A stretch of 64,000 bases of DNA from Luteipulveratus mongoliensis (GCF_001190945.1 NZ_CP011112.1:682001-746000), one strand, 5' to 3'. Positions 49,364-57,992 are shown, counted from the stretch's first letter. Notes: generated by a model not told the origin, from the letters alone. Numbers and translations: made by a program.

Positions 49364-50155
49364 ATGACCACTGAAACAGCCACCCGGCCGGCCATAGAGG
49401 TGCACGGCCTGGAGAAGTCCTACAAGGACCTGCACGTGCTGCGCGGCGTCGAATTCGACGTCGCACCGGGCACCATCTTCGCCCTTCTCGGTTCCAACGG
49501 TGCGGGCAAGACGACCGCCGTGAAGATCATGTCCACGCTCCTCAAGGCAGATGCCGGGAGCATCACCATCAACGGTTTCGACGTAGCCGAGCAGCCGGGC
49601 AACGTCCGCGAATCCATCAGTCTCACAGGCCAGTTCGCAGCCGTCGACGAGATCCTGACCGGCCGCGAGAACCTCGAGCTCGTCGCCGAGCTGCGGCGTC
49701 TCAAGAACAGACGGGAGATCGCGGAGGAGCTGCTCAACCGGTTCGACCTCACGGAGGCCGGAAACCGAAGGGCAGCAACCTATTCCGGCGGTATGCGCCG
49801 ACGCCTGGACATCGCGATGAGCCTCATCGGCAACCCGCCTGTCCTCTTCCTCGACGAGCCGACCACCGGCCTCGACCCGCAGTCACGGATCGAGGTCTGG
49901 AAGACCGTTCAGGAGCTGGCCGACCGCGGTACCACGGTGCTGCTGACCACGCAGTACCTCGACGAGGCCGAAGAGCTCGCCGACCGCATCGCGATCCTGC
50001 ACGAGGGACGGATCATCGCGAACGGCACGCTCGCCGAGCTCAAGCAGCTGCTCCCCGCGCCGAAGGTCGAGTACGTCGAGAAGCAGGCCTCCCTCGAAGA
50101 CATCTTCCTCTCCATCATCGGCCACGACCGCCAGCCCACGAAGGACCCGCGATGA
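49364..50155 (+). CDS. ABC transporter ATP-binding protein (DrrA/daunorubicin-resistance type)
   Basis: The 263-residue ATPase has Walker A GSNGAGKTTAVKIM, a Q-loop in SLTGQFAAVDEILTGRENLE (typical of DrrA-type exporters), signature YSGGMRRRLDIAMSLIG, Walker B VLFLDEPTTGLDPQ and the switch-region TTQYLDEAEELADRIAIL. With the permease encoded next (ATGA overlap) it forms a drug or small-molecule exporter. ATG 49364 is 18 bp after the MerR-type dyad. Substrates of this class include anthracyclines and other hydrophobic compounds; here the substrate is unknown. Confidence 0.93.
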   Translation: MTTETATRPAIEVHGLEKSYKDLHVLRGVEFDVAPGTIFALLGSNGAGKTTAVKIMSTLLKADAGSITINGFDVAEQPGNVRESISLTGQFAAVDEILTGRENLELVAELRRLKNRREIAEELLNRFDLTEAGNRRAATYSGGMRRRLDIAMSLIGNPPVLFLDEPTTGLDPQSRIEVWKTVQELADRGTTVLLTTQYLDEAEELADRIAILHEGRIIANGTLAELKQLLPAPKVEYVEKQASLEDIFLSIIGHDRQPTKDPR

Positions 50156-50913
50156 CTGCCTCATTCGTCCATGACACGACTGCACTGCTGAAGCGCTCGC
50201 TGCGCCACATCCTGCGCAGCCCCGACACGATCATCACCACGGCCATCACCCCGATCGCCATGCTGCTGCTGTTCGTCTACGTTCTCGGCGGGTCGATCCA
50301 CACCGGCCACGGCAAGTACGTCAACTACCTGTTGCCCGGAATCCTTCTGATCACCGTGGCCTCGGGTATCGCGTACACCGCCTTCCGGCTCTTCACCGAC
50401 ATGTCGAACGGCATCTTCGAACGCTTCCAGTCGATGCCGATCGCCCGCTCGGCGGTGCTGTGGGGACACGTCCTGACATCAGTCGTCGCCAACCTGATCT
50501 CGCTCGCGCTTGTGGTTCTTGTCGGCATCGCGATCGGATTCCGTTCCAGTGCAAGCGTTTTCGCGTGGTTGGGCGTCACTGGGATTCTCGTCCTCTTCAC
50601 GCTGGCGCTGACCTGGCTGGCCGTGATCCCGGGCTTGACCGCGAAGTCCGTCGACGGAGTGAGCGGGTTCTCCTACCCCCTGATCTTCCTGCCGTTCGTC
50701 AGCTCGGCCTTCGTTCCGACGTCCGGCATGCCGGGCCCGGTGCGCTGGTTCGCCGAGAACCAACCGGTCACCTCGATCGTGAACACCATCCGCAACCTGT
50801 ACGCCGAGCAGCCCGTCGGCAACGACGTCTGGATCGCGCTCGCGTGGTGCGTCGGCCTGCTGGTCGTCGCGTACGCGCTCGCCATGAGCACCTACCGCCG
50901 CAAGATCGCCTGA
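50152..50913 (+). CDS. ABC-2 type permease (DrrB-like)
   Basis: The protein has 253 residues with six predicted membrane helices (ITPIAMLLLFVYVLGGSIHT, YLLPGILLITVASGIAYTAF, LGVTGILVLFTLALTWLAVI) and the DrrB-like loop FVPTSGMPGPVRWFAENQPV followed by TSIVNTIRNL. It is partner of the preceding ATPase and overlaps it by four bases. The DUF1048 gene follows 29 bp later. Confidence 0.92.
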   Translation: MTASFVHDTTALLKRSLRHILRSPDTIITTAITPIAMLLLFVYVLGGSIHTGHGKYVNYLLPGILLITVASGIAYTAFRLFTDMSNGIFERFQSMPIARSAVLWGHVLTSVVANLISLALVVLVGIAIGFRSSASVFAWLGVTGILVLFTLALTWLAVIPGLTAKSVDGVSGFSYPLIFLPFVSSAFVPTSGMPGPVRWFAENQPVTSIVNTIRNLYAEQPVGNDVWIALAWCVGLLVVAYALAMSTYRRKIA

Positions 50914-50942
50914 CCCACACCACCTCATACAAGGAGACAGAC

Positions 50943-51281
50943 ATGAACAACTTCCTCACGAAAATCATTGGTGACAAAAAGGACTGGAAGGCGATGGAGG
51001 CGCGAGCGAACGCTCTTCCTCGCGACTACCGGATCGTGTACGGCGAGATGAAGTCGTACATGTGGCGCTTCACCGCCGGTGACGGCATGGACATCGTCGA
51101 CGTCCTCCGGGACGTGCTCGCGCTCTTCGAGGCCAGTGCAGCTGAGGGCAAGCGCGTCCTGGAGGTGACCGGGGACGACGTCAGCGCGTTCTGCGACGAG
51201 CGCCTGAAGGGCACGTCGTCCTACATGGACAAGTGGCGGCAGTCCCTCAACAGCACCGTCGCCAGCAAGCTCGCACAATAG
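50943..51281 (+). CDS. DUF1048 family protein
   Basis: This 112-residue helical protein, preceded by AAGGAGAC, matches DUF1048 in pattern: KKDWKAMEARANALPRDYRI, then VYGEMKSYMWRF, LRDVLALFEASAAEGKRVLE and DDVSAFCDERL. These proteins are commonly encoded with PadR/MerR regulators and ABC-2 exporters, and their role is unknown. Here it sits between the permease and MerR genes, so it is part of the exporter operon. Confidence 0.8.
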   Translation: MNNFLTKIIGDKKDWKAMEARANALPRDYRIVYGEMKSYMWRFTAGDGMDIVDVLRDVLALFEASAAEGKRVLEVTGDDVSAFCDERLKGTSSYMDKWRQSLNSTVASKLAQ

Positions 51282-51285
51282 GTCC

Positions 51286-52056
51286 ATGCTGACGATCAGC
51301 CAGCTCGCGGCGTACGCGGGTGTGACGGTGCGAGCCGTACGGCACTATCACGCCAAGGGGCTGCTCCCCGAGCCCGACCGGGACCACTCTGGCTATCGGC
51401 GGTACGACGCCGCGGCCGTGGTGGAGCTGATCAAGATCCGTACGCTCGCCGACGCCGGCGTACCCCTCTCGCGGGTGCACGAGCTGTTGGCAGCGGGAGA
51501 CCAGGAGTTCGCGGCGGCGGTCGAGGAGATCGACCGCCGCCTGCGAACGGAGATCCACGAGCTGCAGCGGCACCGCAAGCGGGTCGCCCAGCTCGCGGCC
51601 GGAGACAGCCTCGCGCTGCCACCGGAGGCAGTTGCGTACGTCGGCCGGCTTCGAGGACTCGGAGTGCCGGAGGAGATGGTCGACGCCGAGCGAGACGCCT
51701 GGATCCTGGTCGCGGCGCAGCTGCCCGAGCGGATGGCGCTGTTCATGCAGATGAAGGAGCAGCAGCTGCAGGACCCGAGTGTGGTGGCGCTCTACCGCGA
51801 GCTCGCCGACGTCATCTACTGGACCGAGGACGATCCTCGACTGCCCAACGTCGTCGATCAGCTCATCGCGCAGATGGAGAGCATCCCGACCGACGCATGG
51901 GACGACGACCCTCTCCCGGACGATCTCGCGGTGCTGCTTGATGGCGTGTTCCTGGACTCGGTCCCCGTCGCACGCCGGATGCTCCAGCTGATGGAGGCGC
52001 GAGGCTGGACCGGGTGGACCAACCTCAAGCGCATCGAACCCCCACGAGAGTTTTGA
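51286..52056 (+). CDS. MerR-family transcriptional regulator
   Basis: The 256-residue protein has an N-terminal MerR helix-turn-helix (TISQLAAYAGVTVRAVRHYH, AKGLLPEPDR, SGYRRYDAAAVVELIKIRTL), a dimerisation helix (AAVEEIDRRLRTEIHELQRH) and a long C-terminal helical domain of unknown ligand. It lies four bases after the DUF1048 stop. It probably controls the exporter operon through the dyad at 49332-49346 and so responds to a transported compound. Confidence 0.88.
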   Translation: MLTISQLAAYAGVTVRAVRHYHAKGLLPEPDRDHSGYRRYDAAAVVELIKIRTLADAGVPLSRVHELLAAGDQEFAAAVEEIDRRLRTEIHELQRHRKRVAQLAAGDSLALPPEAVAYVGRLRGLGVPEEMVDAERDAWILVAAQLPERMALFMQMKEQQLQDPSVVALYRELADVIYWTEDDPRLPNVVDQLIAQMESIPTDAWDDDPLPDDLAVLLDGVFLDSVPVARRMLQLMEARGWTGWTNLKRIEPPREF

Positions 52057-52136
52057 TGCGTTCTTGATGCGTCAGGCTTCGTCGTCGAGGCAGGTCGATG
52101 TCACGCTGTCCAGGACCGCATCGATGAGGAGAGCAC

Positions 52137-54068
52137 GTGACTACGCGGGACATCGCGTCCGTCAGACCTGCCGGCCATGACGTGATCCGGGCCGGCGTCG
52201 TGATCGCAGCGCTTGGCGTCGTGTTCGGCGACATCGGCACCAGCCCGATCTACACGATTCAGACCGTCTTCAACCCCGACGACCCTCATCCAGTGCCGAT
52301 CTCCCCGGACAACGTCTTCGGCATCGTCTCGCTGATCTTCTGGTCCGTCATGCTCATCGTGACGATCACCTACATCACCCTCGTGATGCGCGCCGACAAC
52401 GACGGCGAGGGCGGCATCATGGCGCTGATCACACTACTGCGCCGATGGGGGACCAGCGGATCTGCCCGGCGCACAACGGTTCTCGCGGGTCTGGGCATCT
52501 TCGGTGCGGCTCTGTTCTTCGGCGACAGCATGATCACGCCGGCGATCTCAGTGCTGTCGGCCGTCGAAGGACTCAAGGTCGTGCAACCCGGCATGGGGGA
52601 CTGGATCATCCCGATCACCGTCGTCATCATCGTGTCGCTCTTTACGGTCCAGCGCTTCGGGACGGCAGCGGTCGGTCGGGCTTTCGGCCCCGTGATGATC
52701 CTGTGGTTCGCCGCGATCGGCGCCTGCGGTGTGAAGGGGATCGCTGAGCACCCGTCGATCCTCAAGGCCCTGTCGCCGACGTACGCGCTGCAATTCATGA
52801 CGGGCCACTTCGGCATCGCCTTCTTCGCGCTCGCCGCGGTCGTGCTGTCAGTGACCGGAGCTGAGGCGCTGTACGCCGACATGGGCCACTTCGGGCGACG
52901 CGTCATCACGTGTGGCTGGCTCGGACTCGTGCTACCGGCCTGCACGTTGAGCTACCTCGGCCAAGGCGCCCTGATCCTGCACGACCCGGCCACGAGCAGC
53001 GCGCCGTTCTTCCTGCTCGCACCCGACTGGGCGCGCCTGCCGATCGTGCTGATCGCGACGGCCGCGACGGTGATTGCGGCACAAGCGGTCATCACGGGCG
53101 CCTTCTCGGTCGCGTCTCAGGCGATCCAGCTCGGCTACCTGCCGCGGCTGCGCATCACGCACACCTCGGAGTCGCACATCGGCCAGATCTACGTGCCGTG
53201 GGTGAACTGGGTGCTCATGGTGTCGGTCATCACGCTGGTCTTCGCGTTCCGTACGTCCGCGGCGCTGGCTTTCGCATTTGGGATGGCCGTCACGGGCACC
53301 ATCACGATCACCACCCTGCTCTTCTTCTACGTCGCCCGCACGCGATGGCATGTCCCGCGCTGGCTCCTGGCGTCCGGGCTCGCGATCCTGCTCCTCGTCG
53401 ATCTGCTGTTCCTGGCCGCCAACCTCACCAAGCTGGTACACGGTGCATGGCTGCCGCTCCTCATCGCGCTGACCGCCTTCACCGTGATGATCACGTGGCA
53501 ACGTGGCCGGGAGGTGGTGACTGCCGCACGCGAGCGCGCGGAAGGGTCGCTGCCCGAGTTCGTTGAGTCCCTGCGAGACCGCCAACCGCCATTGGTCCGG
53601 ACCCCGGGCAGCGCGATCTTCCTCAACCGTGGCAAGGAGACCGCGCCGCTGGCGATGCGCGCCAATGTCGAGCACAACGGTGTCCTGCACGAGCATGCCG
53701 TGGTCGTGTCCGTCGAGACGTTGCCTTCACCGCGCGTCCCAGAGACGGAACGCGCCGTCGTGGACAGCCTGGGCCAGGCTCGCGACGGCATCGTGCACGT
53801 CATGCTCCGGTACGGCTACATGGAGACGCCGCGAGTGGTCGACGACCTCCGCCGTCTCACGCCCGACCAGACCGAGGGTGCCCTGCAGCTGGACGGCGCC
53901 TCGTACTTCTTGTCCAAGATCGAGCTCGCCAAGGGCGATGAGCCGACCATGGCCTCGTGGCGCAAGGGCGTCTTCCTCGCCACGTCACACATCACTGCGG
54001 ATGCTGCCGACTACTTCGGCCTGCCTCGCGATCGCACGGTCATCATCGGGTCAAGGATCGAGGTCTGA
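52137..54068 (+). CDS. kup: Kup potassium uptake transporter
   Basis: This 643-residue KUP/HAK/KT protein has the N-terminal signature ALGVVFGDIGTSPIYTIQTV, then DNDGEGGIMALITLL and GDSMITPAISVLSAVEGLKV. About 12 membrane helices are followed by a cytoplasmic C-terminal domain (FLNRGKETAPLAMRANVEHN, then PSYFL-like GASYFLSKIEL). It imports K+ by proton symport. GTG 52137 follows GAGGAGAGCAC. Its 3' end overlaps a remnant of a dehydrogenase gene on the other strand. Confidence 0.95.
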   Translation: MTTRDIASVRPAGHDVIRAGVVIAALGVVFGDIGTSPIYTIQTVFNPDDPHPVPISPDNVFGIVSLIFWSVMLIVTITYITLVMRADNDGEGGIMALITLLRRWGTSGSARRTTVLAGLGIFGAALFFGDSMITPAISVLSAVEGLKVVQPGMGDWIIPITVVIIVSLFTVQRFGTAAVGRAFGPVMILWFAAIGACGVKGIAEHPSILKALSPTYALQFMTGHFGIAFFALAAVVLSVTGAEALYADMGHFGRRVITCGWLGLVLPACTLSYLGQGALILHDPATSSAPFFLLAPDWARLPIVLIATAATVIAAQAVITGAFSVASQAIQLGYLPRLRITHTSESHIGQIYVPWVNWVLMVSVITLVFAFRTSAALAFAFGMAVTGTITITTLLFFYVARTRWHVPRWLLASGLAILLLVDLLFLAANLTKLVHGAWLPLLIALTAFTVMITWQRGREVVTAARERAEGSLPEFVESLRDRQPPLVRTPGSAIFLNRGKETAPLAMRANVEHNGVLHEHAVVVSVETLPSPRVPETERAVVDSLGQARDGIVHVMLRYGYMETPRVVDDLRRLTPDQTEGALQLDGASYFLSKIELAKGDEPTMASWRKGVFLATSHITADAADYFGLPRDRTVIIGSRIEV

Positions 54069-54158
54069 CCAGCCGGTCACGCTGTGCCCGGCGGCCCGCA
54101 GGGTGCCAGCCATGGCGACGCCCATTCGGCCGAGCCCGAGGACCGCGACAGTCGTCAC
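54051..54158 (-). pseudogene. Truncated NAD-binding 6-phosphogluconate/3-hydroxyisobutyrate dehydrogenase-like gene
   Basis: GTG 54158 overlaps the RidA stop (GTGA) and encodes TTVAVLGLGRMGVAMAGTLR, then AAGHSVTGW. This is the Rossmann nucleotide-binding start (GLGRMG) of the beta-hydroxyacid dehydrogenase family. The frame ends after 35 residues at a stop inside the 3' end of kup, so about 250 residues are missing. A deletion probably joined the ridA operon to kup. Confidence 0.75.
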
Positions 54159-54556
54159 TCGGACACCAGGGCCATCGCCTCGACTTCGAGCAGGAAGCCC
54201 GGCTCGAAGAGCGCCGACACCTGCACGGCAGAGCTTGCCCACCGGTTCTCGGGCTTGATCCGGCTCCACAACGCGTCCCGCAGCAGCGGGATGTTGCGGA
54301 TGTCGGTGAGGAAGTACGTCACCTTGACGACATCGTCGAAGGAGGCGCCCGCCGCGGTGAGGCAGCGCCCGATGTTGGTGAAGACCTGCTCGGCCTGGGC
54401 CGCGAAATCGCCTGGCCCAACAAGGTTTCCGGACTCGTCCCGGGCGATCTGCCCGGCGACGAAGACCATACGGCCAGTCCCGGAGACAACGTTGCTGTAG
54501 CCCGGTGCCTCGACGACGCCCTCAGGAGCATGGATGCGGGTGATGTGGTCACTCAT
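54155..54556 (-). CDS. RidA family enamine/imine deaminase-like protein
   Basis: The protein has 133 residues from ATG 54556. RidA/YjgF features are APGYSNVVSGTGRMVFVAGQ, QAEQVFTNIGRCLTAAGASF, DDVVKVTYFLTDIRNIPLLR and a C-terminal FLLEVEAMAL; the substrate-binding Arg of the strict RidA group is replaced or shifted. The family hydrolyses reactive imines or related compounds. It was once coupled to a dehydrogenase gene, now truncated, and is divergent from a LysR regulator that probably controls it. Confidence 0.9.
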   Translation of the reverse strand: MSDHITRIHAPEGVVEAPGYSNVVSGTGRMVFVAGQIARDESGNLVGPGDFAAQAEQVFTNIGRCLTAAGASFDDVVKVTYFLTDIRNIPLLRDALWSRIKPENRWASSAVQVSALFEPGFLLEVEAMALVSE

Positions 54557-54640
54557 GGTCACCAGCCTGGGCGAGTCGGCGGCATCCCACAAGCGCACGT
54601 CACCGATGCCTGACATGCGTCCGGCGCATATCGTGGAGAC

Positions 54641-55600
54641 ATGGACCTCGTTGCGCTGCGGACGTTCGTCGAGGTCTGCCGCCTCGGTTCGATCTCGGCC
54701 GCGGCCGTTGCGTTGGGCTACTCGCAGTCGGCCGTCTCCCGTCAGGTCGCCGGTCTGGAGCAACGGCTCGGTCACGCGCTGCTGGACCGCCGGCCCCGTG
54801 GCGTACGACCGACCGTGCACGGTGAGGCGTTGCTGACCCACGCCAGGATCATCGTGCGCGAGGTCGACCGAGCCGAGGAGTCCGTACGCACCGCAGGCGT
54901 GCGCCCTCGGTGTCGGCTGGCCGTGGGCGGAGTGCCGTCCGCGACGGCCTCGCTGGTCCCGCGCACGATGACCCGGTTCGCGGAGGTGCAGCCCGATGTC
55001 GGGGTATCCGTGAGCGGTGACCTGACATCGGTACTGCTGGCAAGGGTGGAGTCCGAGGAGCTCGACCTTGCCGTGGTGACCGACTTCCCGCCCGGACTCC
55101 CCGATGCGCCCGGCATCGAGCTGCGACACCTGATGGACGACGAGATGCACCTGGCCGTGGGCCTGCACCACCGGCTCGCGAGCAGCTCGCCGCGCAGGGT
55201 GCGGCTGGAGTCCCTGGCGGACGAGTCGTGGGTCGAGGACAACGCCGGCTCGGCGACCGTCCTGGTGCAGGCCGCCGCACGTGCGGGCTTCTCGCCACGG
55301 ATCGAGTACGACGTCCGCGGCTTGCTCAGCAAGCTCGCCCTGGTCGCGTCCGGGCACGGCGTCGCCGTCGTTCCCGGACTGCTGCTGTCCGGTCTGCGAT
55401 CCGACATCGCGACCCGGCGTCTGCTCGATCCGCCGCGGCGAGGCGTCTACGTGGCCCACAGGCGTACGGCCATGGATGACCCGGTGATCGGGGCGTTCGT
55501 CGAGGCGCTCACGGCCGAGGTGGCCGACGTCAGTCCGCGGCCTCGACGTGCTGCCGGACCTGACGACCCACGCGCACTTCTGGGATCGGCGGGCAGGTAG
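54641..55600 (+). CDS. LysR-family transcriptional regulator
   Basis: The 319-residue protein has an N-terminal LysR helix-turn-helix (LRTFVEVCRLGSISAAAVAL, GYSQSAVSRQVAGLEQRLGH, ALLDR) and a periplasmic-binding-like effector domain (CRLAVGGVPSATASLVPRTM, ELDLAVVTDF, VASGHGVAVVPGLLL). It is divergent from ridA with an 84-bp shared upstream region, the classic LysR-target layout. Confidence 0.93.
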   Translation: MDLVALRTFVEVCRLGSISAAAVALGYSQSAVSRQVAGLEQRLGHALLDRRPRGVRPTVHGEALLTHARIIVREVDRAEESVRTAGVRPRCRLAVGGVPSATASLVPRTMTRFAEVQPDVGVSVSGDLTSVLLARVESEELDLAVVTDFPPGLPDAPGIELRHLMDDEMHLAVGLHHRLASSSPRRVRLESLADESWVEDNAGSATVLVQAAARAGFSPRIEYDVRGLLSKLALVASGHGVAVVPGLLLSGLRSDIATRRLLDPPRRGVYVAHRRTAMDDPVIGAFVEALTAEVADVSPRPRRAAGPDDPRALLGSAGR

Positions 55601-55735
55601 AGCTGCGCGTGGATGCCACACGTGCGCGACAGTGGCGACGCCGCCTGAGCAAGGCCGTCCGGGGTGACCCTGAGTGCACCCTGAACATCGCGAATCGCGG
55701 TGGCGGCCTCGGAGCGCGCGCGGCATCCTGGTCGC

Positions 55736-56401
55736 ATGGGCCCTGTTGACGTGTACGTCCGTGACTTCACGCGCGCGGTGAGCGGACGTCGTACGCCGCG
55801 CGGTGGCCCTCCCATCATCGTCACCGAGGCCCACGACCACTTGCTCGACGCGACCGAGTCGTGGGAGCGCAAGGGCTACGACCGGCGTACGGCCGAGCAA
55901 CGAGCCATTGCGGAGTTCGGTGACGTCGAACAGCTCGCACCCGGTTATCGCAGCGTCGTCGCCTTCGACATCGTCCGTCGATCGACGTGGGTTCTGCTGG
56001 TAACACTCATGATTCAACCGTTCGTCTGGGACCTACGACGGCAGGAGCCGCTCCCGAGAGACACCAGCATCGGCGCGTTGAAGCACGTGGTCGAGACGAT
56101 CGGGATGGGCCTGCTGGTCGGGGGAGCGCTCGCCGTCCTGACGCTCACGATCGGGCTGCGGTGGTGGGGCATCAGGACCTGGATGATCCGGTCGACCGCA
56201 GCCGTTCTGGCCGCGGGTTCCGCGCTGGTGATGGTGCTGGGTGTCGCGATGGCGCTCACCGGCACGACCACGATCGGTGACCTCGCGCTGGTCGGAGGTT
56301 TTGTCTGCGTCCCCATGACCCTGGTGGTCGGGCTCAGCGTGCGCGGCTGGCTGCGCCTCGGGTCGCCACGGCGCGATCCGGCAGGCATCCTGGAGGCATG
56401 A
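55736..56401 (+). CDS. Permease-prefix-domain membrane protein (first of tandem pair)
   Basis: The protein has 221 residues from ATG 55736. The N-terminal cytoplasmic segment IIVTEAHDHLLDATESWERK, then GYDRRTAEQRAIAEFGDVEQ and LAPGYRSVVA, matches the prefix domain usually fused to permeases or encoded beside PadR genes. Four hydrophobic helices follow, without an ABC-type permease domain. The function is unknown. It overlaps a paralogue by four bases (ATGA 56398-56401). Confidence 0.7.
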   Translation: MGPVDVYVRDFTRAVSGRRTPRGGPPIIVTEAHDHLLDATESWERKGYDRRTAEQRAIAEFGDVEQLAPGYRSVVAFDIVRRSTWVLLVTLMIQPFVWDLRRQEPLPRDTSIGALKHVVETIGMGLLVGGALAVLTLTIGLRWWGIRTWMIRSTAAVLAAGSALVMVLGVAMALTGTTTIGDLALVGGFVCVPMTLVVGLSVRGWLRLGSPRRDPAGILEA

Positions 56402-57024
56402 CCCCGATCGATCGCTACGTCGACATGCTCGCTGGCGCGGTCGGTAGTCGTCGCGCGGTCATCGTGGACGAGGCGCGCGACCACCTGCTCGACGCGGCGG
56501 AGTCCTGGGAGCGCAAGGGCTACGACCGGCGTACGGCCGAGGATCGCGCGATCGCCGACTTCGGAGCGGTCGACGAGCTCGCCCCGGGCTACCGCAGCGT
56601 CGTCGCGTTGGCGACCGCTCGGCGTACGGCCGTGCTCGTCGTCATCATCATTGCCGTGCAGCCCGCGATCTGGTCCCTGCGCCACGACGCGTCGGCCAGC
56701 AGCCCGGCTTCGTTGGATGCTCTCGCGGACCTGATCGGCACGGTCGGCTTCGTCCTGTCGGTGGCCAGCATGGTGCTGTGCAGCTTCGGGGTGCGGTTGC
56801 TCGGCGTACGCACGTGGATGGTGACCTCGGTGTCGGCCGCTGCCGTCCTGGTCGCGCTGTCCTCCACGATCCTGGCGCTCGCGTGGATCCCGATGGGCAG
56901 TGGCACGGTCGTCGACCTCGTTATCGGCGTCGGAACCCTAGCCATGCCAATGGGATTGGCCGTCTGGCTCGCCGCGCGCTCGTGGCGCCAGGTCACCGGC
57001 CGCGTGCCGGTCACCACCCGCTGA
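56398..57024 (+). CDS. Permease-prefix-domain membrane protein (second of tandem pair)
   Basis: This 208-residue protein is paralogous to the preceding gene product. VDEARDHLLDAAESWERKGY, then DRRTAEDRAIADFGAVDELA and PGYRSVV are nearly the same, while the four membrane helices are diverged. A recent tandem duplication with coupled translation is likely. The regulator normally paired with such genes (PadR) is not adjacent; the nearest lies at 57596 and faces another gene. Confidence 0.7.
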   Translation: MTPIDRYVDMLAGAVGSRRAVIVDEARDHLLDAAESWERKGYDRRTAEDRAIADFGAVDELAPGYRSVVALATARRTAVLVVIIIAVQPAIWSLRHDASASSPASLDALADLIGTVGFVLSVASMVLCSFGVRLLGVRTWMVTSVSAAAVLVALSSTILALAWIPMGSGTVVDLVIGVGTLAMPMGLAVWLAARSWRQVTGRVPVTTR

Positions 57025-57053
57025 GCCGCCAGCGCGGCTGGGCTGGGCAGTCG

Positions 57054-57557
57054 TCAGCGGCCGAGCAGCCGGCCGATGTTCCCCAGCGCCAGCACCACCA
57101 GGTCGCCCGCCTGACGAGGCCCGCCCAGCACCAGCCGGAACGTGTTTCGGTGATTCACGGCGTACGCCGCAAAGGTGAGCGGGTCCGGCCGGCCGCTGCC
57201 CTTGGCCGCCGCCGCGGTGTGCAAGCGGTCGATACCGCGGAACCACTCGTCCGTGTCCAGCGCCGGCGTGGTCTCCCAACGCACCCGCGTCGTCACGTCG
57301 CCGCCGTTCCACATCCGGTGCACCTGGCCGGCCTCGACCGTCAGCGTGTCGCCGGCGTGGAAGTCGGTGGTCTCGCCGTCGCGCTCGACGCGCAGCGTGC
57401 CCTCGGCGACCGTGAAGTGCTCGGCCTGCTGCGGGTGGTAGTGCGCGGGCGGCTTGCTCCCGCCTGGCTCGTAGACCGCCTCGACCGTGAGGCAGGCCTC
57501 GTCCGCAGACACGATCTCGACGGACTCGTGGTCGCTCAGTCGCAGTACCTCACCCAT
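57054..57557 (-). CDS. Cupin-domain protein
   Basis: The 167-residue protein has a cupin beta-barrel with metal-binding motif 1 GGSKPPAHYHPQQAEHFTVA (His, His, Glu, with the following FTVAEGTLRVE) and motif 2 HAGDTLTVEAGQVHRMWNGG. The C-terminal helices carry FRLVLGGPRQAGDLVVLALG, which may associate with the membrane. It could be a small dioxygenase-like or sensory protein; the substrate is unknown. It lies 39 bp upstream of the PadR stop on the same strand. Confidence 0.82.
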   Translation of the reverse strand: MGEVLRLSDHESVEIVSADEACLTVEAVYEPGGSKPPAHYHPQQAEHFTVAEGTLRVERDGETTDFHAGDTLTVEAGQVHRMWNGGDVTTRVRWETTPALDTDEWFRGIDRLHTAAAAKGSGRPDPLTFAAYAVNHRNTFRLVLGGPRQAGDLVVLALGNIGRLLGR

Positions 57558-57595
57558 GGAGTGAGCATGCCCCTTCGCGCGGGGTCTGTCAGGCG

Positions 57596-57922
57596 TTAGG
57601 CAACCCCGGGTCGCAGCACGGCCTGTACGACGTCGGCCAGCTGATTCCAGTCAGCACGCTGCTGCGCCAAGGCCTTTCGACCGCCGCGCGTGAGCTCGTA
57701 CGTCCGTCGCTTGCGGCCCGACACGGTCGACCAGTCGCTGGCGAGCCAGCCGGCCTTCTCGAGTCGGTGTAGCGCGGGGTAGAGCGTGCCGGTCGCGATG
57801 TCCAGACTGCCGTCGCTGCGCTCGGACAGGAACTCGGTGATCGCGTAACCGTGGCGCGGCCCGTCCTCGACGCTCGCCAGGATCAGGGCGTCCAGATGTC
57901 CTCGCAGTGCCTCCGACTTCAT
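57596..57922 (-). CDS. PadR-family transcriptional regulator
   Basis: This 108-residue winged-helix repressor has RGHLDALILASVEDGPRHGY, AITEFLSERSDGSLDIATGT, LYPALHRLEKAGWLASDWST and SGRKRRTYELTRGGRKAL. PadR proteins release DNA upon binding phenolics or drugs. It is divergent from the MMPL transporter gene, and both starts flank a 21-bp-arm dyad (57942-57992), so it should repress itself and the transporter. Confidence 0.93.
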   Translation of the reverse strand: MKSEALRGHLDALILASVEDGPRHGYAITEFLSERSDGSLDIATGTLYPALHRLEKAGWLASDWSTVSGRKRRTYELTRGGRKALAQQRADWNQLADVVQAVLRPGVA

Positions 57923-57941
57923 CCACCCAGCATAGACAGCA

Positions 57942-57992
57942 ATAAGTAGACAAACAACAGGTCACGTGCTTACCTGTTGGCTGTCTACTTAT
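57942..57992. promoter_or_regulatory. PadR operator dyad in the divergent PadR/MMPL promoter region
   Basis: Arms of 21 bases (beginning ATAAGTAGACA and ending TGTCTACTTAT) match at 19 of 21 positions around a 9-base spacer. The site is A/T-rich against the background and lies between the divergent starts at 57922 and 58014. It is the probable binding site of the PadR protein, overlapping both promoters. Confidence 0.75.

Noticed and set aside
54557-56017. Upstream extension of the ridA frame to 620 codons
   Set aside because: The extension crosses the LysR gene and promoter; the RidA family start is at 54556.
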